64,000 nucleotides of DNA from Paenibacillus woosongensis (GTDB taxonomy: Bacteria > Bacillota > Bacilli > Paenibacillales > Paenibacillaceae), in NCBI RefSeq assembly GCF_009725165.1, contig NZ_WNZW01000001.1:1116001-1180000 (forward strand). The letters run 5' to 3'. Of the stretch, positions 33,177-41,683 are shown one piece after another; position 1 is the first letter of the stretch, and every line of letters begins with the position of its first letter. A program made the position numbers and the translations under genes. The notes beneath the pieces were generated by a model, which was given only the letters and a program-made list of their open reading frames with translations, was not told where the DNA came from and ran no database searches.

Positions 33177-34403
33177 ATGGCGCTTACCCCTTCGCTTCAA
33201 CAGCATCTGGCTCGCATCATTCAGTTTCATCCCGCCTATGGCGATCTGCTTGCAGATCTGGGCATCCAGCCTCATACTGCAGTTTTGTCCGAACTCCCGC
33301 TCCTTACCGAGGAACTTCTGAATACGATCTATTACAAGCAGGAGCCGCGCACAGAGACTGGCCTTACCGTCTATCGGACATCTGGAACCTCAGCCGGCAT
33401 ACGTAAAGCGATCTATTATTCACCAGAAGACGAAGAGCATTATCGGATTGCCAAAATGACTTGCTACCGTACGTGGCTAGCATCCAGCCCTTTGCAGATA
33501 CAAAGAGCTTTTTCTGATGTAGGCACCGGTCATGCGGCAAGCACGGCCAATTCGATTTTTCACGAGCTTGGCCTGCAGACAGAGTCGATTTCCTTCTCGA
33601 GGCCCATTGAAGAACACATCGCCCGAATTAAGGCATTCAAGCCCGATCTGCTATTCACAATGCCTTCCATTCTGGAAGCCATAGCCCGAGCCGCCGGGGA
33701 TCCCGCGTCACTTGGCATCCGTAGAATCATTCTCGTCGGAGAATTGGCTTCACCCCTCTGGCAGGCCAATATGGCAGCGCGATTCGGCATAGGTGCACAG
33801 GATATTCTCGATACGGTTGGCTCCATCGAGATAGGCGCGATTGCCTCCTATTCCCACCAGCATGGCGTCTACCTGTTCGCTGACGGGATCTACGCAGAGA
33901 CGGTTCGCGCCGAACAGCTTGATCCTCGCTTTGAGCCGCTGGCAGACAACGAGGGAGTGCTTGTACTAACCTCCAGCGAACGCAGCATGTTTCCTGTCAT
34001 CCGTTATGTTACCTACGATGTAGTTCGAGATTTCCGTACCGTAGAGATTGACGGGACGATGCGGCAGGCGTTCACTTGCATCTCGAAGCGAATCGGCAGC
34101 GAGCTCAAGCATGGCGAAAAAATCAGTTTGTACGACATCGAGAATGTCGTGCATACCTTCGTCAAGGATGCCGAGCTGCGCGTCAGCGTAGGCGACAACA
34201 GGCTAACCGTCCGCATTCGCAGCAAATCGCTAAATAACGAGCTGCTGAGCTCCATCCGGTATGCGATTGAGCATACGATTGAAGCGATCGGACAGATGAT
34301 TGACAGCCGTATGCTCGATCATATTGAGATTATTCATCTGAAAGAAAGTGAGCCTTTTCACCAGGGGCAAGGCTCCGTGAAGTCCAAAAAACTGTATAAC
34401 TAG
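33177..34403 (+). CDS. PaaK-like adenylate-forming enzyme
   Basis: About 408 residues, resembling phenylacetate-CoA ligase (PaaK) and related adenylating enzymes. The phosphate-binding loop YRTSGTSAG lies near residue 62, with ILVGELA and DTVGSIEIGA matching later conserved positions. It should activate a carboxylic acid as an acyl-adenylate, for transfer to CoA, a thiol or an amine. It is first in a three-gene operon with SbnA-like and SbnB-like enzymes; the next gene starts 8 bp after its stop. AGGAGG lies 12 bp before ATG 33177; an earlier ATG at 33153 is less likely because AGGAGG lies inside that frame. Confidence 0.75.
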   Translation: MALTPSLQQHLARIIQFHPAYGDLLADLGIQPHTAVLSELPLLTEELLNTIYYKQEPRTETGLTVYRTSGTSAGIRKAIYYSPEDEEHYRIAKMTCYRTWLASSPLQIQRAFSDVGTGHAASTANSIFHELGLQTESISFSRPIEEHIARIKAFKPDLLFTMPSILEAIARAAGDPASLGIRRIILVGELASPLWQANMAARFGIGAQDILDTVGSIEIGAIASYSHQHGVYLFADGIYAETVRAEQLDPRFEPLADNEGVLVLTSSERSMFPVIRYVTYDVVRDFRTVEIDGTMRQAFTCISKRIGSELKHGEKISLYDIENVVHTFVKDAELRVSVGDNRLTVRIRSKSLNNELLSSIRYAIEHTIEAIGQMIDSRMLDHIEIIHLKESEPFHQGQGSVKSKKLYN

Positions 34404-34411
34404 GAGGCGTA

Positions 34412-35383
34412 ATGTCATTCATGGCCAAAGATTGGCTTTCTTGTATCGGTAACACCCCGCTTGTTCGGCTCTCCCGCCTCTTCGCCAACGATCGCGGCAT
34501 TACCGTCCACGCCAAACTTGAAATGCTGAATCCGAACGGAAGTGCCAAGGATCGCCCCGCTGTGCGTATTATTTCGGCAGCATTGGAGCAAGGCTTAATC
34601 GGTCCCGGCTCGGTCATTGTTGAATCCAGCTCGGGTAATATGGCGATCAGTCTGGCTGCCATCTGCTCCCGGCTGGGTATGCGCTTCATTAGTGTTGTCG
34701 ATCCAAAAACAGCGCCCCAAAATATCCGCATCATGCGTGCTTATGGGGCCGATGTCGAGCTTGTGGAGCAGCCTGACCCTGAAACCGGCGAGTTCCTTCC
34801 GGCCAGATTGAACAGGGTCAAACAGCTCGTCCATAGTATCCCGAACAGTTTCTGGCCCAACCAGTATGAGAATGAAAACAACTATTTGTCTCATAAAGAC
34901 GGGACAATGCGGGAAATTATCGCCGAGTTGGGCCAAGTCGACTACGTTATAGGCGGCGTCAGCACCTGCGGGACGATGCTGGGCTGCGCCACCTTTGTCA
35001 AGGAGCAGCAGCTGGATACTACAATCGTCGCTGTCGACGCCGTTGGCAGCGTCATTCTTGGCGGAACGAAAGGCAAGCGCTTCTTCCCCGGCCTTGGCGC
35101 CGGCATCGTTCCCCCATTTAACCAAAGCAAATTTACGGACAACACCATTCAGGTCAAAGAAGCCGATATGGTAACGGGCTGCCGCATGCTTGCACAGCAT
35201 GAAGCCATCCTCGCCGGTCCTTCTTCAGGCGCCGTCGTTTATGCCCTTAAAGAAGCTCTATTCTATGAAATACCGGATAATTCGGTATGCGTCGTGATCC
35301 TCCATGATCGCGGTGAGCGTTATATGGATACGGTGTACAACGATGAATGGGTGGCGCAACATCTGAACGCTGGTTCTCTGTAA
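34412..35383 (+). CDS. SbnA-like PLP enzyme (diaminopropionate pathway)
   Basis: 323 residues, fold type II, cysteine-synthase relative. PLP lysine K46 is in GSAKDRPA and the phosphate region SSSGNMAISLA follows. In Staphylococcus, SbnA joins O-phospho-L-serine and L-glutamate to form N-(1-amino-1-carboxy-2-ethyl)-glutamate. The pairing with an SbnB-like gene 32 bp downstream supports that role rather than cysteine synthesis. AGGAGG lies 4 bp before the ATG. It is probably translationally coupled to the upstream adenylating enzyme. Confidence 0.85.
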   Translation: MSFMAKDWLSCIGNTPLVRLSRLFANDRGITVHAKLEMLNPNGSAKDRPAVRIISAALEQGLIGPGSVIVESSSGNMAISLAAICSRLGMRFISVVDPKTAPQNIRIMRAYGADVELVEQPDPETGEFLPARLNRVKQLVHSIPNSFWPNQYENENNYLSHKDGTMREIIAELGQVDYVIGGVSTCGTMLGCATFVKEQQLDTTIVAVDAVGSVILGGTKGKRFFPGLGAGIVPPFNQSKFTDNTIQVKEADMVTGCRMLAQHEAILAGPSSGAVVYALKEALFYEIPDNSVCVVILHDRGERYMDTVYNDEWVAQHLNAGSL

Positions 35384-35415
35384 AATGATCTCAGAAAATA
35401 GAAAGGGGCAGGTCC

Positions 35416-36405
35416 ATGCTTTATTTGGACAATAATCATCTGCAGACTATCGGGTTGTGCTGGAAGGAGCTGGAGATCCGCATCGTAGAGGCGCTGCGGC
35501 TTCTAAATTCAGGCGATTATGCGCAGCCCATCAAGCCTTATCTCCGCTACGGCAATCCGGCTAACCGGATTATCGCGATGCCCGCTTATGTGGGGGGAAC
35601 GGTACAAGCGGCGGGGCTGAAATGGATCGCCAGTTTTCCCGGCAATACGTTAAGCGGACTGCCGAGAGCGCATAGCGTGCTATTGCTTAATAAAGTCGAT
35701 ACAGGCGTGCCTTATGCCATTCTGAACTCGCCACTGCCGAGTGTGGCCAGGACGGTTGCCGTGAGTGCGGTCATGCTGCGCCATTATTTGCAAGCGCGTC
35801 CTGCCGCAGGACCGATACGGGCTGGCATCATTGGTTTTGGACCGGTTGGACAGCATCATTATGACATGTGCGGCAAGCTGTTCGGGGAATATATTGACGA
35901 GGTTCTTATCTACGATATTAGAGGAGCCAAGCTGGGGACGCATGTTATAGACGAAGCCGATGCAGACTATCGCGGCCGTACACGGTTCGCTGAGAGCTGG
36001 CAGGAGCTGTACAGCAGCTGCAATGTCATCATAACGTGTACCGTTAGCGATCACCGTTACATCGACCAGCCGCCGCTTGCCGGCAGCCTGCTGCTTGATG
36101 TGTCCCTGCGCGACTATAAAGTATCGGCACTGGAGCAAATACAGGCCATCGTCGTCGATGATTGGGATGAGGTATGCCGTGAAAACACCGATATCGAGCT
36201 GCTGCACCTGGAGCGGGGTCTAGCGAAGGACGATACATGTTCGCTGGCCGATGTCGTCTGCCGGGACGCTTTGGGGAAGTTGACAGAAGGTGAGTCTATT
36301 TTATTTTGCCCGATGGGAATGGCCGTGTTCGATATAGCAACCGCAGCCTACTGGGTGGAGAAAGCGCAGTCGCTAGGGATCGGATTGGATTTGGGGATCG
36401 CCTAA
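35416..36405 (+). CDS. SbnB-like dehydrogenase (diaminopropionate pathway)
   Basis: 329 residues of the ornithine cyclodeaminase/mu-crystallin family. The Rossmann motif IIGFGPVGQHH lies near residue 138, with KPYLRYG and RIIAMPAYVGG upstream as in SbnB. Together with SbnA, SbnB oxidatively hydrolyses the SbnA product to L-2,3-diaminopropionate and 2-oxoglutarate using NAD. AAAGGGG precedes the ATG. No siderophore synthetase (IucA/IucC type) or NRPS is near, so the fate of diaminopropionate here is open. Confidence 0.85.
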   Translation: MLYLDNNHLQTIGLCWKELEIRIVEALRLLNSGDYAQPIKPYLRYGNPANRIIAMPAYVGGTVQAAGLKWIASFPGNTLSGLPRAHSVLLLNKVDTGVPYAILNSPLPSVARTVAVSAVMLRHYLQARPAAGPIRAGIIGFGPVGQHHYDMCGKLFGEYIDEVLIYDIRGAKLGTHVIDEADADYRGRTRFAESWQELYSSCNVIITCTVSDHRYIDQPPLAGSLLLDVSLRDYKVSALEQIQAIVVDDWDEVCRENTDIELLHLERGLAKDDTCSLADVVCRDALGKLTEGESILFCPMGMAVFDIATAAYWVEKAQSLGIGLDLGIA

Positions 36406-36429
36406 AACCCCATCATGAGAGTAAAACTT

Positions 36430-36469
36430 AAAGCCGCTTTCGCTCTCTTACAGAGGGGAAGCGGCTTTT
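36430..36469 (+). terminator. Terminator of the diaminopropionate cassette
   Basis: AAAGCCGCTT and AAGCGGCTTT pair in a 10-bp stem and are followed by TTC. It closes the three-gene unit 25 bp after the SbnB-like stop. Confidence 0.8.
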
Positions 36470-36522
36470 CACGTGTTGTACAAATTGTTTTTTATTGAGC
36501 CCTGGCGACCAGACGGACGATT

Positions 36523-37692
36523 CTATATCGTCTCTGTACTGAGCGTAAATCCTTCGATGACGGCATCTTCGTCAACCTCAATCAGGATACATCGTCTTCC
36601 TTTATAATTCACCTGCTTCACATACTTTAAATCCTGCGGGCTAACCGAAATCATGGCAACCTTAGTATCGATCTTAATAGACTTTGACGTAAATTTTGGC
36701 ATAACGCTGCTCGCCTTCAGTTCATAGTTCCTATCATCGACGATCGTTTCAAACGCCCGTTCCACTTTTTCAGTCGTCACGTTCTCTACACCACTGACCG
36801 TTAGCACTTGCTCCACATCTTTATAATCCAGCTTCGGAGGCTCTTCCTCCTCCTCGTTAGTTTCAATCACCCGATGAATTTCCTCATACACATTTGCAAG
36901 GGTAGTCGCGTCCAGTTGTTCACCCGCCACTTCTTTCACGATATCTTCAAAGATGGCTCTCTCTTCCCGGGCCGTCACGGATCTTTCGGCATTCAAGACC
37001 TGTTCGATGAAATGCGGGTTCGGTTCATTCGCTTTCCCCGTACAATACAGAATGCGATTTACATCGGAATAGTTGTCCGTCACACTGGGATAGAAGAACC
37101 CTTGCTCCGGCGAACTGAGCTTGATGATCGGGTCTACATTGACGTTGTATTTAAATTCTCTTTCTACATAATCAAACAAAAGAGTTTTCCGCTGCTGCTC
37201 CGTGGAATTCACGCTGCACAGAATGAACGGATGCGCGAACACTTCATTTTTCTCGCTCTCCTCGGTCTCTTCATTTCTGCCCTTGGTCGGCTGATAGTAT
37301 TGTCCGCGAACGAACGTGACCACCGTATCCCGTTCATATTTGACATCCACTAGCATTTTGTCCACCAACAGAAGCAGCAGCTCCTGCCACTCCTCCGGAT
37401 CACCAGTCACCAAAGCCTGGTGGAGCAGCACCCGCGTCGGCTCCTCCACTTCTTCCTCCTGAAACTTCAACTCGAACAACTTTTGATCCAATTCACCCGT
37501 CAGCAGTTTCTTGAAATTACCCATATACAGCTCTTGCTTCTCTCTGTCCAGTAAGGCAAACGCCTGCCGCTCCCAATGATAGATTTCGTTGCTTTCCTTC
37601 ATAATATACACGTTGAGAATGTCGTAAATGTTCAGCAAATCGTGATCCAGCTTAAATTGTTTGCGTATATGCATGATTTCTTTCTTTATCAT
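36523..37692 (-). CDS. DUF4317 family protein
   Basis: 389 residues, acidic, with no signal peptide or membrane segment. The N-terminus IKKEIMHIRKQFK and internal NYSDVNRILYCTG match what I recall of DUF4317 (PF14199) proteins of Firmicutes, whose function is unknown. It stands alone on the minus strand. GGGAG lies 13 bp upstream of the ATG, a long spacing. Nothing in its surroundings suggests a job. Confidence 0.7.
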   Translation of the reverse strand: MIKKEIMHIRKQFKLDHDLLNIYDILNVYIMKESNEIYHWERQAFALLDREKQELYMGNFKKLLTGELDQKLFELKFQEEEVEEPTRVLLHQALVTGDPEEWQELLLLLVDKMLVDVKYERDTVVTFVRGQYYQPTKGRNEETEESEKNEVFAHPFILCSVNSTEQQRKTLLFDYVEREFKYNVNVDPIIKLSSPEQGFFYPSVTDNYSDVNRILYCTGKANEPNPHFIEQVLNAERSVTAREERAIFEDIVKEVAGEQLDATTLANVYEEIHRVIETNEEEEEPPKLDYKDVEQVLTVSGVENVTTEKVERAFETIVDDRNYELKASSVMPKFTSKSIKIDTKVAMISVSPQDLKYVKQVNYKGRRCILIEVDEDAVIEGFTLSTETI

Positions 37693-37977
37693 GGTTGTTA
37701 GACAACTCCCTAAGAAGTAAATTGATCTTATCAGTATAAACGATATAAAAACCCTTCGCTAATGGATTTTCTTTTCTTAAGTTAGATCTGGATGTGATAG
37801 ATTGGCAAGTAGTAAAGCTAGATTAATCTTAGTACATTTTACATACACCTGCTATCCCAAACGAGCTTCACTGTCAGAATCAATGAAAAAATGAGTGACA
37901 AGCGGGTGTTAACTGTTACAATGATTATTATGTCTTGAGTTAGACTTAGAATTTCGAATTATTGGAGGTATACATCG

Positions 37978-38499
37978 TTGAACAAACATAATGCACAATA
38001 TTATATATCTAAACTTGGGCTGCTTCCTCATCCAGAGGGTGGGTATTATAAAAGAACATTTGAATCCGAAGAACAAATTACAGATCAAGAATTATCCGTC
38101 GAATTTGAAGGGAAAAGAAAGCTTTATACGAGCATCTACTTTTTATTAGGCTCAGGTGACATTTCTCATTTCCATCGTTTGAAATCCGATGAATTATGGT
38201 ATTATCACGCGGGAAGTCCTTTAACCGTACATGTTATTGATGAAGATGGGGTATATAAGGAGTATAAATTAGGAATAGACTTGGAGAATGGAGAGGTTCC
38301 TCAAGTACTCGTTCCAAAAAACTCGATCTTTGGTTCATCGGTCAAAGATGAAGATACATTCTCTCTGGTAGGATGCATGGTTTCGCCTGGTTTTGAATTT
38401 CAGGATTTTGAATTGTTTACACAGGATGAACTTTTGGCTAAATACCCGCAGCATCAAGATATTATCATGAAATTAGCCTACGATTTAGTTCCAGTATAG
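37978..38499 (+). CDS. Cupin-domain protein (DUF985 type)
   Basis: 173 residues. A single beta-barrel cupin with LPHPEGGYYKRTF at the start, ISHFHRLKSDELWYYHAG (likely metal-binding histidines and glutamate) and VGCMVSPGFEFQDFEL, all typical of DUF985/Cupin_5. Members are small metal-binding proteins of uncertain enzymatic role, some being sugar epimerase-like. It starts with TTG, 9 bp after GGAGG. It stands alone. Confidence 0.85.
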   Translation: MNKHNAQYYISKLGLLPHPEGGYYKRTFESEEQITDQELSVEFEGKRKLYTSIYFLLGSGDISHFHRLKSDELWYYHAGSPLTVHVIDEDGVYKEYKLGIDLENGEVPQVLVPKNSIFGSSVKDEDTFSLVGCMVSPGFEFQDFELFTQDELLAKYPQHQDIIMKLAYDLVPV

Positions 38500-38664
38500 T
38501 TGTATAATTTAGAGCAGCCAGAGCAATCAGAGCAATCATTGTAAGCACCTTCCGTTGAATAACAGGGATGACCTACCTGCAAATTCAGTGCGAGGGTGTT
38601 TTTATATGTCGTATTTTCATTTTCTTACTAAAAGACGGTTCAGAAAGCCTACAAGCATTTCCAT

Positions 38665-38691
38665 TTCTAACGGTTGTCACAGCTGTTAATC
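38665..38691 (+). repeat. 27-bp palindromic unit, second cluster
   Basis: TTCTAACGGTTGT, one base, then ACAGCTGTTAATC, a 13-1-13 imperfect palindrome. It shares CTAAC.G at the same offset as the units at 616-807. Confidence 0.55.
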
Positions 38692-38714
38692 AGTCGAAAA
38701 TGAGCACTTCGATG

Positions 38715-38741
38715 TTCTAACGGTTGTAATCTACGTTATTT
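38715..38741 (+). repeat. 27-bp palindromic unit, second cluster
   Basis: TTCTAACGGTTGT repeated exactly, then a more degenerate right arm. It starts 50 bp after the previous unit, like the 51-62 bp pitch of the first array. Inverted half-sites follow at 38766-38778 and 38790-38802. Confidence 0.5.
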
Positions 38742-38860
38742 ATGCCGAATTCGTCGCAACATACTCAAAACGTTAGAATAGCCGCATATACAATCGCTAG
38801 AATTTCAAAGAGCAATTAATCCGCGAATTACCCTCGTCCACGTCCAAATAGATCATTTTG

Positions 38861-39010
38861 CTGACTCTGCTTTGTTCTCATGGCTATTCTTAAATTGTAT
38901 TCGATATTTCGAATATAATAAGGCGATTTACCGCTAGATGATACAATAAATATGAATTTTCATATATATTTACAGATTTTCTCTTCTTAAGCGAGTTTAT
39001 ATATGAATAT
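38861..39010. repeat. Dispersed ~150-bp repeat, copy A
   Basis: Matches 44925-45085 at roughly three positions in four by eye, with exact blocks such as TATGAATTTTCATATATATT. Boundaries are approximate. The minus strand reads partly open in both copies but is interrupted by stops in this one. Confidence 0.6.
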
Positions 39011-39416
39011 TCGAGTACTTTCATTTACTTCAATTTCAATCGAAGTATTTCTACTAAAGTAAATACAAGGAGAATTGCTCCATTAGTTATGTTTATTTTT
39101 TGTGAATTTCCTCCGTTTGAAATAGAGTAAAGGGGAAGAATGGATGCTTCTATTTCCAAAACTTGCGGTTCATTTTCAGAAGTAAGTGGTTTGCACCAAT
39201 TCTAGAAGGGTAGTTACTCAAGTTGTTTTCATTTTATAATCTCCGTAAACTTATTATCATCGAGAACGTTTTCCCTAGTTGCGATCCCACCGTCACTCAC
39301 TCTAGTTCTGCGGGTAACAGGATTATGTTTTCCAGTTGTTGGAGAGGCATTCCTCCCTTTGTGTAAATGGAGTGAAGCCCAAGCCCTTTACAATAGAGGC
39401 TGGGTTTTATCCTGCA

Positions 39417-39449
39417 CCAAAAAAGATGCACAATGGCATCTTTTTTTGG
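39417..39449 (-). terminator. Terminator downstream of the nucleoside transporter
   Basis: CCAAAAAAGATGC and GCATCTTTTTTTGG form a long stem with a 6-nt loop; T runs occur on both strands. The nearest gene ending toward it is the nucleoside transporter, 183 bp away. Confidence 0.75.
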
Positions 39450-39631
39450 AATAAAAAATAAAGCGTGCGGGATAATCCCAAGCGACCTATGGCGACAGAG
39501 AAGCCAGATGATCTTGAAATTGGTTGAACGAATCGTCTTTTCTCTGGAGTAAGAAGCGGGAATGCAATTTCGATCAGGCCGATAAAGCAGCATGATTCGT
39601 CGTTCGATTTCCACCTAAAAGATACGGTTCC

Positions 39632-40822
39632 TTACAGGAACAGACCAGCGACCGTAGCCGACAGCACGCTGACCAGCGTTGCCCCATACAGCAAGCGGAG
39701 ACCGAAGCGGGCAACCGTATTCCCCTGCTCTTCATGCAGCCCCTTCACAGCCCCGGAAATGATGCCGATCGACGAAAAGTTCGCGAACGAGACCAAGAAG
39801 ACGGATACGATACCAATCGTCCGTGCAGATAATGCGCCTTCCTTTGTCATGGTCGACAGATCAAGCATCGCCACGAATTCATTGGCCACCATTTTCGTTG
39901 CCATAATGTTGCCGGCTTCGACGGCTTCCTTCCAGGGCACGCCCATAAGGAAGGCGAACGGCGAAAAAATATAACCCAAAATTTGCTGGAACGTAATACC
40001 GAACAAACTCCCGAACAAGCCGTTAATCAAGGCAATCAGGGCGACAAAGCCGATCAGCATCGCGGCAACCGTAATCGCCACCCTGAACCCGTCCATAATA
40101 TATTCGCCCAACATCTCGAAGAACGATTGTCTACGCTCTTTCTGAACCTCGAGAATGTCCTCTTCCTTCGATACTCTATACGGATTCAGAATCGATGCGA
40201 TAATAAAACCGCCAAACAGGTTCAGTACAAGCGCTGTGACGACATATCTTGGCTCGATCATCGTCATGTAAGCCCCGACGATGGACATGGAGACCGTCGA
40301 CATAGCGGAAGCGCACAGCGTATACAGACGACGCTCTGGCAGCAACCCAATCTGTTTTTTCACAGAAATAAATACTTCAGATTGCCCCAAAATCGCTGAA
40401 GCAACCGCATTATACGATTCCAGCTTGCCCATGCCGTTTACCTTGCTAAGCGCAAGTCCGATATATCTGATAATAAACGGTAAGATCTTCAGATATTGCA
40501 AAATGCCTATCAGCGCTGAAATTACCACAATCGGCATCAGAACCATCAGAAAAAACTGTGAGGTCGTGCCCTCATTCATGATTCCGCCGAACACAAAATT
40601 AACCCCTTCTGCCGCGTACGCCAGCAGCGCTTCGAACACAGAAGTAAATCCCCGGATCAATGTCTCGCCGAGCGTCGTGTTCAATAACAAAAAGGCCAGG
40701 ACAATCTGCAAAATAATCATTTGCACTAGCGGCCGATAGCGGATACGGCTCCGGTCATTACTCGCAAAATAGGTCATTGCGAATACGGCCACCAGACCGG
40801 CAATAGCAATTATATATTTCAT
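39632..40822 (-). CDS. NupC-type nucleoside transporter (CNT family)
   Basis: 396 residues with about eight to ten hydrophobic segments. The core motif [12 protein letters not shown] and the closing region FVAMLDLS and [12 protein letters not shown] are conserved in concentrative nucleoside transporters. It would import nucleosides with protons or sodium. GAGGACTTGAG lies before the ATG. A perfect inverted repeat sits 71 bp upstream of the start. It stands alone; guanine deaminase 9 kb away could share a physiological link. Confidence 0.92.
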   Translation of the reverse strand: MKYIIAIAGLVAVFAMTYFASNDRSRIRYRPLVQMIILQIVLAFLLLNTTLGETLIRGFTSVFEALLAYAAEGVNFVFGGIMNEGTTSQFFLMVLMPIVVISALIGILQYLKILPFIIRYIGLALSKVNGMGKLESYNAVASAILGQSEVFISVKKQIGLLPERRLYTLCASAMSTVSMSIVGAYMTMIEPRYVVTALVLNLFGGFIIASILNPYRVSKEEDILEVQKERRQSFFEMLGEYIMDGFRVAITVAAMLIGFVALIALINGLFGSLFGITFQQILGYIFSPFAFLMGVPWKEAVEAGNIMATKMVANEFVAMLDLSTMTKEGALSARTIGIVSVFLVSFANFSSIGIISGAVKGLHEEQGNTVARFGLRLLYGATLVSVLSATVAGLFL

Positions 40823-40892
40823 CTCAAGTCCTCCTTGCTCTGCTTCTGAGCCATTTCGTATGCTTACTAATTTATTGAAAGATGCCCGTACA

Positions 40893-40911
40893 AATACGCT
40901 TACAGCGTATT
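40893..40911. promoter_or_regulatory. Perfect inverted repeat, operator candidate
   Basis: AATACGCT-TAC-AGCGTATT, arms of 8 bp identical on inversion. It lies 71 bp upstream of the nucleoside transporter start codon, a position suited to a repressor or activator site. The cognate regulator is not in the window. Confidence 0.45.
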
Positions 40912-41212
40912 AAAGATGCTAGTGCCATGGGGCGGCAGCAACAATCTGCGGTCGTGCTCTCTACCGTATTATTAGCTTGTCCATTATTTCCATATTCGAT
41001 CAGTCAAATCGTCTAGACCTATAGCTACTCATCCATTCCTCCCCCGCTCCAGCAGCTGGAATTTGATTATTCATTCAATAATCTTATGAGGGTTTTCCCG
41101 AAAAAATCCCCACCGCAGATATAAAAACCATTACCCTTCCCCATACCTACTTAGACAGTTAATATGTCAAAATATAGAATGGATAATACATTGATTTCCT
41201 TCACTCAAAAAA

Positions 41213-41241
41213 ATAAAAAGAACGCCAAGCTAAAGGCGTCC
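41213..41241 (-). terminator. Terminator of the Spo0E-like peptide gene
   Basis: GACGCC and GGCGTTC arms pair around TTTAGCTT on the minus strand and are followed by TTTTTATTTTTTT. Confidence 0.8.
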
Positions 41242-41307
41242 CTAAATTAACTATATATAAGTACTTTCATGGTCTTCGGTTTGTCGCGCCCCTCTAAACA
41301 CTTGAGC

Positions 41308-41490
41308 TTATCTTGAACGCCGTTTAAATCCAGCCCGTTTCTGCAACTGAACAATCAGTTCATCCACTCTTCTGCTCTGATCTTGCAGCGCGTCGTTTTC
41401 GTGGAGCGGAACTCCATCCGCTAAAGATTCGTTCCCTAGCTGATTTAACTTCTGTTTTTCCACTTCAAATAATTCAGTCCACTCTTTCAT
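41308..41490 (-). CDS. Small Spo0E-like protein
   Basis: 60 residues, two predicted helices. The C-terminal ALQDQSRRVDELIVQLQK resembles the SQxLDxLI signature of Spo0E-like aspartyl-phosphate phosphatases, which dephosphorylate Spo0A~P and delay sporulation; the N-terminal EKQKLNQLGNES fits their first helix. The key Ser-Gln is Gln-Ser here, so catalytic identity is uncertain. AGGAG lies 8 bp before the ATG and a strong terminator follows, so the gene is credible whatever its function. Confidence 0.6.
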   Translation of the reverse strand: MKEWTELFEVEKQKLNQLGNESLADGVPLHENDALQDQSRRVDELIVQLQKRAGFKRRSR

Positions 41491-41613
41491 CCATTCATCT
41501 CCTTATTAAAATCAAGACGATGATTATAGTTGAACAATTTGTGTTAACTCTTAGTTGCTATTATGAAGGAGTTTAAGGGTATCTTCTGTAGGACTTTGAG
41601 CAAAAAACGATCT

Positions 41614-41645
41614 AAAGACGCTCAGATTCGCTGCCGAGCGCCTTT
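41614..41645 (-). terminator. Hairpin after the SUMF1-like gene
   Basis: On the minus strand, AAAGG-CGCTC and GAGCGTCTTT pair around a 12-nt loop. A T run appears only several bases later. It lies 39 bp after the stop. Confidence 0.5.
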
Positions 41646-41683
41646 ATTGTTCTATTGGATATCAACATATATTGTTTTCTCGC

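Larger units (their letters stand above)
38500..39631. other. Long non-coding gap with repeats
   Basis: This 1.1-kb gap contains the second cluster of 27-bp palindromic units (38665-38802), one copy of a diverged ~150-bp dispersed repeat (38861-39010) and a strong hairpin (39417-39449). A 105-codon minus-strand frame (39297-39614) runs straight through that hairpin and I do not accept it as a gene. Confidence 0.6.
40823..41307. other. Non-coding gap upstream of nucleoside transporter
   Basis: This 485-bp gap contains the inverted repeat at 40893-40911 and, at its far end, the terminator of the small peptide gene (41213-41241). No gene-like frame is visible. Confidence 0.5.

Noticed and set aside
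39297..39614. 105-codon minus-strand frame
   Set aside because: It runs through the strong hairpin at 39417-39449, begins without a ribosome site and resembles no family.
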